From Oceanicaulis sp052055585 (GTDB lineage Bacteria > Pseudomonadota > Alphaproteobacteria > Caulobacterales > Maricaulaceae), in assembly GCF_052055585.1 (NCBI RefSeq), contig NZ_CP170485.1, positions 62,001 through 126,000 of the forward strand: DNA of 64,000 nucleotides, read 5' to 3'. Every line of letters starts with the position of its first letter. The stretch's first letter is position 1. The notes under the pieces were generated by a model. The model had not been told where the DNA came from, searched no databases, and saw only the letters and a program-made list of their open reading frames with translations. The position numbers and the translations under genes were made by a program. Shown here in pieces: positions 1 to 10,860 of this stretch.

Positions 1-1044
1 CTGCACGCCTTCTTCACCGAGACCTATATGCCCGCTGCCCGCGAGACGCTGGGCGCGCGTGATCTGCCGGGTGGCGATGACTTCTACCGAGCGCTGGTGC
101 GCCAGCACACCACGCTCGATATGACCCCTGAACAGGTCCATCAGCGCGGGCAGGCGGAAGTGGCCCGCATCCGTGCGGACATGGAAGCGGTTATCGCGGA
201 AACCGGGTTTGAGGGCAGCTTTGAAGACTTCCTCGTCTTCCTGCGCACCGATCCGCAGTTTTATGCGTCCAGCGAGATGGAGCTGATGATGACAGCGTCC
301 TATTTCGCCAAGCAGATCGACGACCAGATGCCGCATTTCTTCCATCACCTGCCGCGGCTGAGCTATGGCGTGCGGCCCGTGCCCGCCGCCATCGCGCCCA
401 ATTACACCACCGCGCGCTACTGGCCGGGCGATCCGGAACAGGGGATTGCGGGGGGCTATATGGTCAACACCTATCGGCTCGACCAGCGTCCGCTCTACGA
501 GCTGCCTGCGCTGACCGCACACGAAGCCGTGCCGGGCCATCACCACCAGATCGCCATCGCGCAAGAGCTTGAAAACGTGCCGGACTTCCGCACCCAGGGC
601 TATATCACCGCCTTTGGCGAGGGCTGGGCGCTCTATACCGAGTTTCTCGGTCAGGACATGGGCCTGTATGAGACGCCCTACCAGCAGTTCGGCCGCCTGA
701 CCTATGAGATGTGGCGCGCCTGCCGCCTCGTCGCGGATACCGGCCTTCACTGGTATGGCTGGAGCCGGGAAGAGGCCGAGGCCTGCTTCCTGGAAAACTC
801 TGCGCTGAGCCCGCTCAACATCACCAATGAGGTCAGCCGCTATATCAGCTGGCCCGGTCAGGCGCTGGCCTACAAGACCGGCGAACTTCTGATCCGCGAA
901 CTGCGTTCTGACGCGGAAGACGCGCTGGGCGAAAGCTTCGACCTCGCCGCCTTCCACGACCATGTCCTTGATGAAGGCGCCGTGCCGCTCGGTTATCTTG
1001 AAACCAAGATGCGCGCCTGGATCGAGGCGCAGGCGGCCGAGTAG
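1..1044 (+). CDS. DUF885 family metallopeptidase-like protein (5' truncated by window edge)
   Basis: The reading frame is open from base 1, so the N-terminus lies outside the window. About 347 C-terminal codons are present, and an internal ATG at 28 is not needed as a start. The motif HEAVPGHHHQ near codon 177, an HEXXXGH-like metal-binding signature, and the later FGEGWALYTE segment are typical of DUF885 proteins, which are predicted zinc peptidases and often periplasmic or lipoproteins. The signal peptide cannot be checked. Substrate and exact function are unknown. The family call is firm; the enzymatic role is inference. Confidence 0.85.
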   Translation: MHAFFTETYMPAARETLGARDLPGGDDFYRALVRQHTTLDMTPEQVHQRGQAEVARIRADMEAVIAETGFEGSFEDFLVFLRTDPQFYASSEMELMMTASYFAKQIDDQMPHFFHHLPRLSYGVRPVPAAIAPNYTTARYWPGDPEQGIAGGYMVNTYRLDQRPLYELPALTAHEAVPGHHHQIAIAQELENVPDFRTQGYITAFGEGWALYTEFLGQDMGLYETPYQQFGRLTYEMWRACRLVADTGLHWYGWSREEAEACFLENSALSPLNITNEVSRYISWPGQALAYKTGELLIRELRSDAEDALGESFDLAAFHDHVLDEGAVPLGYLETKMRAWIEAQAAE

Positions 1045-1137
1045 GGCTTTGTAAGGCTTGGGCGACACTGTCGCTCAAGCCTTCGCGTCGCGTCGCCCCG
1101 ATACTCGCCTCATCCGGCATGGGCGAAGGCGGAAGCG

Positions 1138-2322
1138 ATGCGGCGACCCTCAAAAGAACCTTCTGATCTGCCCCATCGCGTCCGGGACGGGATCATCACG
1201 ATCCGCAATGAAGTCGAGTACACCGAGGCGATCGAGCTTGTGAATTCCGGGCTCGCCTTCGTGATTGATGTGATCGAGCCGTTCAAGCTGACCAAGGCGG
1301 CGAGCTGGTTCCTGCGCTCGGCCTGGCTGACCTCGTCCAATGGCAGCTATATCGAGGATCAGGGCCTGTCGAGCGTTCAGCTCAAAGGGTTGAGCACGAC
1401 GCTCGCCCTGTCCTTGCGGGTGTTGGGTCGGGGTCTCAATCAGGTCTTCGAGGGCCGGCTGGTTGCGGAGCCGGGCGCGGAATTGCCCACAATCTTGCTG
1501 GTCCAGAAAGGCGGGCTGTCGGTGCCCGCGGGAACCGATTTCACGCTCAGCCAGGGGCTCGACGCCACGCCCAGGGGCGGGCTGTTGATCGGCGGCGTCC
1601 TGCGCGTTTCCCAGCCCGTCGGCGTGCGCGAGGCGCGGCTGATCCTGTGCCCGGATGGTTTCCATCCCTGCGCCATCCATCAGGCGGTGATCGCCGAGCA
1701 GGGATCGGTTGTGGCGCTGACGCCCGGCGCCCGCGCCTATGTGGAGAGCCTGACGCTGAAGGATGACAGCGTTCTGGAATGCCGCGAAGGGCGAGCCCGG
1801 CTTGAGAGCGACAGCGCCATTATTGTGGAATCCGGCCAACCTGACCTGCCCGCCCGCATGCGCGGGGTGGACGCCGCCGAGGTGCGGCTGAAGCCCGGCG
1901 GGATCTATGAATGCCGCGGACACGGGGGCTGGGCGGGGGAGCCTGCGCGGGTTGATACGCTCCACAATGAAGGCGGGGTGGTGGAGCTTGAAGGCGATGC
2001 GCGCCTGATCTGTGAACGGTACGAGCAGAGCGCAGGCGAGATCCGGTTCGAGCTGAGCGATCCGCACGCGCCGCCGCCGCGTTTGATGCTGGATGGCCAT
2101 TGCGTGGTGACGGGCGGACGGCTGGTCGTGGCGGGGCCGGGCGTGCTGTCAGAACCGCCGCGCGAGCGGGTCTTCCTGCCCCTGGTGGAGGTGAGGCGCG
2201 ATGCGCCCGTGCTGACGCGCCTGATGGAGCACGCCTGGATCACCGGCTTCCCCGAAGGCGTGCTGACCGGGTTCGAGCTGGTGGGAAATCGCACGCTGGG
2301 GCTGGTGATCGCACCGGGCTAA
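1138..2322 (+). CDS. hypothetical beta-rich protein, 394 aa
   Basis: I do not recognise this protein. The first ~90 residues are mixed and include a VEYTEAIELV segment. The rest is a run of short, hydrophobic-alternating, glycine-punctuated segments (for example GGLLIGGVLRVSQ, GGVVELEGDARLI) that look like stacked beta strands or a right-handed beta-helix. There is no signal peptide and no transmembrane segment, so it is probably cytosolic. A purine-rich ggcggaagcg stretch ends directly at the ATG and is a weak ribosome site, so the start is moderately sure. It follows the DUF885 gene by 93 bases on the same strand and converges on the STAS-like pair. Confidence 0.6.
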   Translation: MRRPSKEPSDLPHRVRDGIITIRNEVEYTEAIELVNSGLAFVIDVIEPFKLTKAASWFLRSAWLTSSNGSYIEDQGLSSVQLKGLSTTLALSLRVLGRGLNQVFEGRLVAEPGAELPTILLVQKGGLSVPAGTDFTLSQGLDATPRGGLLIGGVLRVSQPVGVREARLILCPDGFHPCAIHQAVIAEQGSVVALTPGARAYVESLTLKDDSVLECREGRARLESDSAIIVESGQPDLPARMRGVDAAEVRLKPGGIYECRGHGGWAGEPARVDTLHNEGGVVELEGDARLICERYEQSAGEIRFELSDPHAPPPRLMLDGHCVVTGGRLVVAGPGVLSEPPRERVFLPLVEVRRDAPVLTRLMEHAWITGFPEGVLTGFELVGNRTLGLVIAPG

Positions 2323-2331
2323 CCCGCACGG

Positions 2332-2757
2332 TTACAGGGAAAATGTCTCAAGCGCGGCTTCATCGAAGGGCGCGCGCCCCAGCCAGTCCAGCGCCTCGTC
2401 CAGCGTGTCGAACATCCTTATGGACAGGCTCTGCTCGGAGTCCGGGAAGAAGAGCGGCCAGATTTCCACGATGGATTTAAGAGGGGCGGGCACGTCCACG
2501 AAGGCGGACCGCAGCTGATGGGTGACGCCGCGTTCCTGCAAGGTGCGTTGACGCTCGATGGCGTGGCCGACCACGACCGTATGATCGATCTCGATCCGGA
2601 TCCGGGGATCAAATGTATGGATGAGGTCGTAATGAGCGGGAAAATCGGGTGCTCTGAACACCTCCAGATTTCGGCTCAGATCATCCTGTGTGAGCGCGGT
2701 CTCCCAGTACAGGATCACAAGGCGTTGGCCATGGTCGAGGCGAGTTGTGAAGGTCAT
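2332..2757 (-). CDS. SpoIIAA/STAS-like protein, paralogue A
   Basis: This 141-aa soluble protein starts MTFTTRLDH, like its upstream neighbour at 2904-3338, and aligns with it along the whole length. Shared blocks include FR.PDFPA.YDL, HAIERQRTL, WPLFFP and a terminal FDT..EAL.WLGR.P. The last block, a small beta strand followed by EAL-WLG, is the usual ending of SpoIIAA-like (STAS/SEC14 superfamily) proteins, which bind lipids or act as regulatory partners. The family call is inference from pattern. The two genes are probably co-transcribed, 146 bases apart, and arose by tandem duplication. Confidence 0.65.
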   Translation of the reverse strand: MTFTTRLDHGQRLVILYWETALTQDDLSRNLEVFRAPDFPAHYDLIHTFDPRIRIEIDHTVVVGHAIERQRTLQERGVTHQLRSAFVDVPAPLKSIVEIWPLFFPDSEQSLSIRMFDTLDEALDWLGRAPFDEAALETFSL

Positions 2758-2903
2758 GCGCTCTGGGTCATGAGGGGCAGTTCAGCCCGACTGTCAGGAT
2801 GATGGGAGATACGCCTCGTTCGCGATCTTACAAGGACAGGGCGGAAGAAAAACCCCCGGTTCATGGGACCATCGATCACGCTGCCTTCTGTATCAAGGTC
2901 GAT

Positions 2904-3338
2904 CTAAAGCGGCTGGATCGAAACGTCCTCAAGCGCATCAAGGTCGATCGGGTCGCGTCCCAACCAGGCCAGAGCCTCTTCCTGCGTGTCAAAGAACCGG
3001 ATTTGCAGACCGTTCTCAGCTTCGGGAAAGAAGAGCGGCCAGTATTCCAGAAGGGATTTCAGCGAAGCCGGCACGGCGACGAAGGCTGAACGGATCTGCT
3101 GGTCTGGCGCGCGCTCGAGCAAGGTGCGCTGGCGCTCGATGGCGTGCGTGACCATGGCGTTGTGATCAAGCTGAAGGCGGATATCCGGGTCGAACAGGTT
3201 CAGCAGATCGTAATCCGCAGGGAAGTCGGGGTTCCTGAATAATTTCAATGCATGCGCCAGGTCTTTCTGCGACAGCGTATCCTGGCCGTAAAACACGGCG
3301 AGGCGCTGAGCGTGATCAAGGCGGGTTGTAAAGGTCAT
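2904..3338 (-). CDS. SpoIIAA/STAS-like protein, paralogue B
   Basis: This 144-aa protein is the upstream member of the tandem pair with 2332-2757. It keeps the same N-terminus and the blocks HAIERQRTL, LEYWPLFFPEAE and FFDTQEEALAWLGRDP, but differs in the C-terminal tail and in the 60-90 region. No signal peptide or membrane helix is seen. The fold is probably that of single-domain STAS-like proteins; the partner is unknown. It lies 145 bases downstream of acnA on the same strand, but the acnA terminator at 3425-3460 separates the transcripts. Confidence 0.65.
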   Translation of the reverse strand: MTFTTRLDHAQRLAVFYGQDTLSQKDLAHALKLFRNPDFPADYDLLNLFDPDIRLQLDHNAMVTHAIERQRTLLERAPDQQIRSAFVAVPASLKSLLEYWPLFFPEAENGLQIRFFDTQEEALAWLGRDPIDLDALEDVSIQPL

Positions 3339-3424
3339 GCAGATTTCGTCGTTAAGGCAAGTTCGGCGACATTGTCGAGAATAAGGAAATTACTACGCGC
3401 GGCACGAAAAGAAAGAAAAGCACT

Positions 3425-3460
3425 AAAGAAAAACCCCGGCGGATCGCTCCGCCGGGGTTT
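3425..3460 (-). terminator. Rho-independent terminator of acnA
   Basis: A perfect 13-bp inverted repeat (3431-3443 and 3448-3460, arm aaaccccggcgga, loop tcgc) lies 23 bases after the acnA stop. On the minus strand the stem runs straight into a T-rich tail. Confidence 0.9.
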
Positions 3461-3483
3461 CTATGTTTGCAGTGCTTGCGCGT

Positions 3484-6162
<2,679 letters not shown>

Positions 6163-6399
6163 GTTTGGTCCTCGTTGTCGGGCCGGGCCGCCGCATGAGA
6201 GAGGGTGCAGGCGGAACCGGGCGGAGTATCGTGCGCGATCACACGACGGAAAGGTTTCGCGCGGGTTTTAATACTGTCTGCGCTGCACCGCAATGCAGCC
6301 GAAGGCCGTAGGTGCGCCAAACGCATTTATCGCAACGCATTTGCAGGCGATGCGGCGGCGAGCGGCCCGGGCCGGATACAGTCTGAAGATGTGAGGCGC

Positions 6400-7107
6400 T
6401 CAGGCTTTCGAGGCTTGCTCGACCTCGACGATGACGCTGGCGAGATCGTCAATGATCTCCTCGAAATCGAGTAGCAGGGTAACGAAATTGACCTTGATGC
6501 CGTTCTGGTCGGTCATGAAGGAGCGCCGGAGCTTGTGGTTGAAGAACGTGCCGATATTGTTCTTCAGAATGGCGAAATCGCTATAGAAACACTCCACAAT
6601 ACGCAGATGCTTGGGGTCCAGATTCCGGTCGTGCAGCATGTGGCGTTTCTGCTCGTATGTCTCGAGCTCCATGGCGTTCTGACGGTCCATATAGGACAGG
6701 ATCAGGTTCTCGAGCTGACGCAGGAATTCACGCTGGAAGATCGCGATCCGGTTGGCCGGGTTCTGCCCGTCGCGGCTCATTTCGATGATGGCCAGGATGC
6801 TGTCGCGGGTGAACAGGGAGAAGCGATGAAACTCGACGGTCGTCTTCTTGAGAATTTTGATCTTGTTTTCCATGTCGATCAGGATTTCTGACGAACAGGC
6901 CGCGACCTTTTTCTCGAACCCCTTGGACAGTTTCACATTGGTGCGATCGACCAGATTGCTGATGTCGGAGTAAATTTTCTCCACGATCTGAAATGCGGAT
7001 GAAAAATCGGGGCCTACGAAATAATAGATGTGCCCGCCATGGCTGCTCTCGAAGCCGAAAGCGCCTGTGGTGCGCAGCGTAATGGAATAGATCTCGTTCG
7101 TGTTCAT
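6400..7107 (-). CDS. hypothetical protein, 235 aa, behind a CtrA box
   Basis: I do not recognise this protein. The start at 7107 (MNTNEIYS) is preferred over the longer frame to 7194 because a ggggggat ribosome site lies just upstream and the extra 29 codons cover the promoter-like region. It is soluble, mostly helical after residue 45 and rich in charged heptad-like segments (KIKILKKTTVEFH, NIGTFFNHKLRRSF), with no signal peptide. The N-terminal 40 residues are beta-like (SITLRTTGAFGFES, GHIYYFVG). A perfect TTAA-N7-TTAA box at 7152-7166 sits 45-59 bases upstream, which suggests cell-cycle control by CtrA. It is divergent from ccmA. Confidence 0.75.
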   Translation of the reverse strand: MNTNEIYSITLRTTGAFGFESSHGGHIYYFVGPDFSSAFQIVEKIYSDISNLVDRTNVKLSKGFEKKVAACSSEILIDMENKIKILKKTTVEFHRFSLFTRDSILAIIEMSRDGQNPANRIAIFQREFLRQLENLILSYMDRQNAMELETYEQKRHMLHDRNLDPKHLRIVECFYSDFAILKNNIGTFFNHKLRRSFMTDQNGIKVNFVTLLLDFEEIIDDLASVIVEVEQASKA

Positions 7108-7136
7108 ACCATCCCCCCGGATATGGTAATTCATGG

Positions 7137-7166
7137 CGCGGTCAGACCGCGTTAAGTATTCCTTAA
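7137..7166 (-). promoter_or_regulatory. CtrA-type box plus adjoining perfect palindrome
   Basis: Bases 7152-7166 read TTAA-gtattcc-TTAA, a full match to the CtrA consensus TTAA-N7-TTAA, which reads on either strand. Touching it, 7137-7151 is a 15-base palindrome with 7-bp arms (CGCGGTC A GACCGCG). The pair lies upstream of the 235-aa gene and, in the other direction, about 120 bases upstream of ccmA. CtrA control is inference from the motif. Confidence 0.65.
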
Positions 7167-7288
7167 CGGTAGCAATCGGGTCTTGCGCGAACAAGAATGG
7201 ATTTGAAAAGTCCTGAGACGCCGGGATGACTGGGGCTGCGACATCTCAGCCTTGGACCCTTGCCCGAACTGCGGCTAAGTCTCTGCTC

Positions 7289-7918
7289 ATGAGTTCCACC
7301 GCCTTTTCTCCGTCTCCGATCAAGGTCTCCGGCCTGCGCCTTGAGCGCGGGGGCAAGACCTTGCTGAGCGGGTTTTCGCTGGATGTGAAACCGGGAGAGG
7401 CGCTGGTGCTGCTGGGGCCGAACGGCTCGGGCAAGACCACGCTGTTACGCGCGCTGGGCGGTCTGGTGCGGCCTGCAGCAGGCGAGATTTCGCTGGATCC
7501 GCAGGCGGTCGCCTTTCTGGGTCATGCCGACGCGCTCAAACCGTCTGAAACCGTCGAGCAATCGCTCCGCTTCTGGGCCGGGCTCTATGGCGGCGATCTC
7601 AAGACGCTCGATCCGGTGATGGTCGATCTGGCGCTGGCGCATCTGGCGCGGCGCTCTTGCGGCACGCTGTCAGCGGGGCAGAAACGGCGCACGGCGCTGG
7701 CCCGGATAGCGCTGTCGAACCGTTCGGTCTGGCTGCTCGATGAACCGGCTGCACCACTGGATGCACGGTCGCGGGAGCGTCTGGCCTTGCTCGTTAGCCA
7801 GCATTGCGCGGCAGGCGGCATTGTCATCGCCGCCACCCATGTGGATCTGGGGTGGGCGGGCGCGAGGGTCGAGGATTTGCGCCCCGCCCCCACCAAAACC
7901 GCGGCGGGTGTGGGATGA
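7289..7918 (+). CDS. ccmA: cytochrome c biogenesis ATP-binding export protein CcmA
   Basis: This 209-aa ABC ATPase drives release of holo-CcmE haem chaperone in System I cytochrome c maturation, on the cytoplasmic face of the inner membrane. Walker A GPNGSGKTT is at 43-51, the signature LSAGQ at 127-131 and Walker B with its DEP at about 148-153. The start at 7289 (MSSTAFSP) gives family length; an earlier ATG at 7226 would add 21 atypical residues. It is the first gene of ccmABCDG and its stop overlaps the ccmB start as ATGA. Confidence 0.95.
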   Translation: MSSTAFSPSPIKVSGLRLERGGKTLLSGFSLDVKPGEALVLLGPNGSGKTTLLRALGGLVRPAAGEISLDPQAVAFLGHADALKPSETVEQSLRFWAGLYGGDLKTLDPVMVDLALAHLARRSCGTLSAGQKRRTALARIALSNRSVWLLDEPAAPLDARSRERLALLVSQHCAAGGIVIAATHVDLGWAGARVEDLRPAPTKTAAGVG

Positions 7919-8583
7919 GCGCGATGGGAGCGATCTTCACCCGCGAGTTACGGCTGGCCTTTGCCGGCGGCGGCGGTCCGGCGGGACCGGCGGCGTTCAA
8001 TCTGGCCGCGCTGGCGCTGGCGCCGCTCGCCATTGGTCCGGACGCGGACACCCTTCAGGCCGCCGGTCCGGGCGTGATCGCCTTCGCTGCGCTACTGGCG
8101 ACGCTGCAGCCCGCCGAGCGCATCTTCAGCGAGGACGCCAGCGACGGCACGCTGGAGCTTTACGCATTGTCTCCGGTCGGGCTGGCGCTCTCGGTGTTCA
8201 TGAAGACGCTGGCCTTCATTCTGGCGGTGTTCTGGACGACGCCCTTGCTCGCCTTCATTGGCGGGCTGGCCTATGGCATGGATGTCAGCTCGGCCTTTGT
8301 GCTCGCGCTGGGGCTGGCCTTCGCTGCGCCAGGACTGGCGTTTATCGCAGCCTTTGCGGGCGCGTTGGCGGCGGGGCTGAAACGGGCGGGGCTTCTGATC
8401 GCCCTGATCGCCGCGCCCTTGCAGGTGCCGCTTCTCGTGTTCGCCGCCGGCGCAGGCCGCGCCGCGATGGATGGAACAGGGCTCGAAGGCCCCAATCTGA
8501 TGATGGCGCTGGCGGGTTCGCTGGCGGCGTTGGCCCTTGCGCCCTTCGGGGCGGCCGCAGCGCTCAAGGCGCGTCTGGAATAG
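7915..8583 (+). CDS. ccmB: haem exporter/CcmB membrane subunit
   Basis: This 222-aa polytopic membrane protein starts MSAMGAIFTREL and has about six hydrophobic segments. It is the transmembrane partner of CcmA in the CcmABCD complex. The EDASDGTLELYALSP stretch near residue 75 is characteristic of CcmB. The start is set by the 4-base ATGA overlap with ccmA, which implies translational coupling; a longer frame from 7804 would run inside ccmA and is rejected. Confidence 0.95.
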   Translation: MSAMGAIFTRELRLAFAGGGGPAGPAAFNLAALALAPLAIGPDADTLQAAGPGVIAFAALLATLQPAERIFSEDASDGTLELYALSPVGLALSVFMKTLAFILAVFWTTPLLAFIGGLAYGMDVSSAFVLALGLAFAAPGLAFIAAFAGALAAGLKRAGLLIALIAAPLQVPLLVFAAGAGRAAMDGTGLEGPNLMMALAGSLAALALAPFGAAAALKARLE

Positions 8584-8649
8584 AATTGATTGCGGCCCAG
8601 CGCCGCATCGGCTTGCCCGTTGGGGCCGGCCCGGCTAGGTGATCGGTTT

Positions 8650-9393
8650 ATGTGGAGCTATTTCGCCAATCCTGAACGGTTCGACCGCCTTGCGCGCGCG
8701 CTGATCCCTTGGTGCTGGGGCGTCACGGCCGTGCTGTTCGCCATCGGTCTGCCCTGGGCGCTGTATTTCTCGCCCGGCGACTATCAGCAGTCGGACACCG
8801 TGCGGATCATGTATGTGCACGTGCCCGCGGCCTGGCTCGCCATGTTCGCCTATGCGGGCCTCGGCGGAGCCAGCTTTGTCTACTTCATCTGGCGGCATAA
8901 CCTGGCTGACCTTGCCGCACGCGCCATCGCGCCTGCGGGTGCGGTCTTTGCGTTTGTGTGTCTGGCGACCGGCTCGCTCTGGGGTCGTCCCATGTGGGGC
9001 GCCTGGTGGGTCTGGGATGCGCGCCTGACCTCCATGCTGGTGCTGTTTCTCCTGTATCTTGGGTATATGGCCCTGCGCGGCGCCATCGAGGACGAGAAGC
9101 TCTCCGCACGCGCAGGCGCAATCCTCGCCATGGCGGGGCTGATCAACCTGCCGGTGATCAAGTTCTCGGTGGACTGGTGGAACACCCTGCATCAGGGCGC
9201 CAGCGTCTTCCGCTTTGACGGGCCGACGATTGATGCCTCCCAGCTCTGGCCGCTGGCGATCATGGCGCTCGGCTTCACCGTGCTCTATCTCGCCCTCGTG
9301 CTGACCCAGATGCGCGCCATGCTCATGGAGCGCCGGGCTGAAGCGCTGGAGCGCCGCCGGGAACGGCGTCTGGAACTGGAGGCCGAGTTGTGA
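8650..9393 (+). CDS. ccmC: haem transporter/exporter CcmC
   Basis: This 247-aa six-helix membrane protein presents haem to CcmE. The tryptophan-rich periplasmic motif is visible around residue 116-125 as WGRPMWGAWWVWD, a version of the WGxxWxWD signature. Conserved histidines flank it in MYVHVPAAW and WWNTLHQGAS. The start at 8650 gives the usual N-terminus MWSYFANPERF; the 20 extra codons from 8590 are not family-like. It follows ccmB by 66 bases and its stop overlaps the GTG start of ccmD. Confidence 0.96.
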   Translation: MWSYFANPERFDRLARALIPWCWGVTAVLFAIGLPWALYFSPGDYQQSDTVRIMYVHVPAAWLAMFAYAGLGGASFVYFIWRHNLADLAARAIAPAGAVFAFVCLATGSLWGRPMWGAWWVWDARLTSMLVLFLLYLGYMALRGAIEDEKLSARAGAILAMAGLINLPVIKFSVDWWNTLHQGASVFRFDGPTIDASQLWPLAIMALGFTVLYLALVLTQMRAMLMERRAEALERRRERRLELEAEL

Positions 9394-9602
9394 GCGCGAT
9401 CACCGATTTCTTCGCCATGGACGGCTATGCCGTCTATGTCTGGGTGTCCTACGGGCTCAGCTTTCTGGGCAGCGCCGGGCTTGTCCTGATGGCGGTCAGC
9501 CGTCGTCAAAAGGCCAGCGCCCGTCTGGCGCGCCTTGAAGCGCAGGAAGCGGCCCTGAAGCCGGGCGCCTCAGCCTCCGTCGCGGACGAGGATGCGGCAT
9601 GA
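9390..9602 (+). CDS. ccmD: haem exporter protein CcmD
   Basis: This 70-aa single-pass membrane protein has a GTG start overlapping the ccmC stop (GTGA). One hydrophobic helix (about 15-36, within GYAVYVWVSYGLSFLGSAG) is followed by a basic-acidic cytoplasmic tail with RRQKASARL, the standard CcmD plan. It helps release holo-CcmE from CcmABC. Its stop overlaps the ccmG start by ATGA, so all the ccm genes here are tightly coupled. Confidence 0.9.
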   Translation: MSAITDFFAMDGYAVYVWVSYGLSFLGSAGLVLMAVSRRQKASARLARLEAQEAALKPGASASVADEDAA

Positions 9603-10156
9603 AAAACATCATGACCTGGTTTCCGGTGATGGCGGTGGGCCTGTTGCTCGCCATTTTCGCCATTGCCCTGTTGCGTCCGAGCGAAGGCGGGGGCGACCCG
9701 ATCCTCGGCCAGCGTGTCAGCGATCTCGGCCTGCCGCTTGAGGCGGTCAGCTTCCGCGACGAGGGGTTTGATCCGGATACGGTTGAAGGCCCTTATCTTC
9801 TGAATGTCTGGGCGAGCTGGTGTCCGCCTTGCCGGATCGAACATCCCTATCTTGAGGCGATGTCGGACCAGGGCGTGCCGATCTATGGCATCGTCTACAA
9901 GGATGACGAGGCGGATACGGCGCAATTTCTCAACCAGCTGGGCGATCCGTTTACAGGGCTCGCCGCTGACCCGGAAGGTCGCGCCGGGTTCGAGCTTGGG
10001 GTCACCGGGCCGCCGGAAACCTTCATCGTGGATAGCGACGGCATCATCCGCGCGCGCTGGCGCGGGGCTGTGACCGATATTGTCTGGATACAGCGTCTGG
10101 CCGGGCCCTGGGCGGAAGCGGGCGGCCAGCCGATCGACTGGAGCGCTGTGCAATAA
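9599..10156 (+). CDS. ccmG: thiol:disulfide interchange protein CcmG/DsbE
   Basis: This 185-aa membrane-anchored thioredoxin-like protein keeps apocytochrome c haem-binding cysteines reduced in the periplasm. An N-terminal anchor (about 8-25) is followed by a thioredoxin fold with the active site WCPPC (C75/C78) and a cis-proline segment GVTGPPETF. It closes the ccm cluster. ccmE, ccmF and ccmH are not in the window and must be encoded elsewhere. It converges on the MarR gene with 15 bases between stops. Confidence 0.95.
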   Translation: MKNIMTWFPVMAVGLLLAIFAIALLRPSEGGGDPILGQRVSDLGLPLEAVSFRDEGFDPDTVEGPYLLNVWASWCPPCRIEHPYLEAMSDQGVPIYGIVYKDDEADTAQFLNQLGDPFTGLAADPEGRAGFELGVTGPPETFIVDSDGIIRARWRGAVTDIVWIQRLAGPWAEAGGQPIDWSAVQ

Positions 10157-10171
10157 GCCCGAGCAGCCCGC

Positions 10172-10741
10172 CTATTCGGCGGCGGCTGCTGCGGCCTTTT
10201 TCTTCTTCTTCTTTTTCTTCTTGTCGCCGCCCTTGGCTTTCGCCTTGGCTTCCTTCTCGGCGATCTTGGCCTTCTTGGCTTCTTCCTTGGCCGCTTCCGC
10301 GCCGAGCTCGGAGGCGCGGGCGATACGGTTGAGGGCCTCGACGAAGCTGGCGCGCTTGTTCTTGGGCAGAGCCGTCAGGATGGCGTCGTCAGCCGCTTTC
10401 GCCCCGGCGATGACGGTGGCGTGCAGCTTGCGGCCTTCCTCGGTGAAGCGCACGGCGTTGGCGCGGGCGTCGCCCGGCGCTTTTTCCCGAACCAGCAACC
10501 CCTTGGCGGCCATGCGCGAGACCAGCTCTGCCAGCGTCGAACGGTCAATCCCCGTCGAGGCCACCAGCTGGGTCTGGGTCAGGCCTTCCTGATCATGGAC
10601 CGCGCAGAGCACGGCGAACTGGCGTTGGGTGATCTGAACGCCGCCCGTCGCTTCGGAGAATTGTTCCGCAGCGAATTGCTGGGCGCGGTGCATCAGATGC
10701 CCCGGCGAAGCGTTGAGGTCGAAATCGAGTGCGTCAGCCAT
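10172..10741 (-). CDS. MarR-family transcriptional regulator with poly-Lys/poly-Ala tail
   Basis: This 189-aa protein has a winged-helix MarR core at about 30-140: ITQRQFAVLCAVHD, TQLVASTGIDRSTLAELVSR as recognition helix, and the wing RANAVRFTEEG. Ligand and targets are unknown. The last ~45 residues are unusual: an AKEEAKKAKIAEKEAKAKAK helix, then nine lysines and six alanines before a final Glu. The nucleotide tract is a run of AAG codons, prone to slippage. It is divergent from the Nudix gene, with 119 bases between starts where autoregulation would be expected. Confidence 0.88.
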   Translation of the reverse strand: MADALDFDLNASPGHLMHRAQQFAAEQFSEATGGVQITQRQFAVLCAVHDQEGLTQTQLVASTGIDRSTLAELVSRMAAKGLLVREKAPGDARANAVRFTEEGRKLHATVIAGAKAADDAILTALPKNKRASFVEALNRIARASELGAEAAKEEAKKAKIAEKEAKAKAKGGDKKKKKKKKKAAAAAAE

Positions 10742-10860
10742 ATTTCACCCTCCGGCGACGGAACAAAACAACCATAGCCGGGTTTGACGACGTTTCAATA
10801 ACAAGGTCCTCCTGATACGGAACAGGATAAGCAAACGACTAATGCAGCAAGGGGTTCGCG

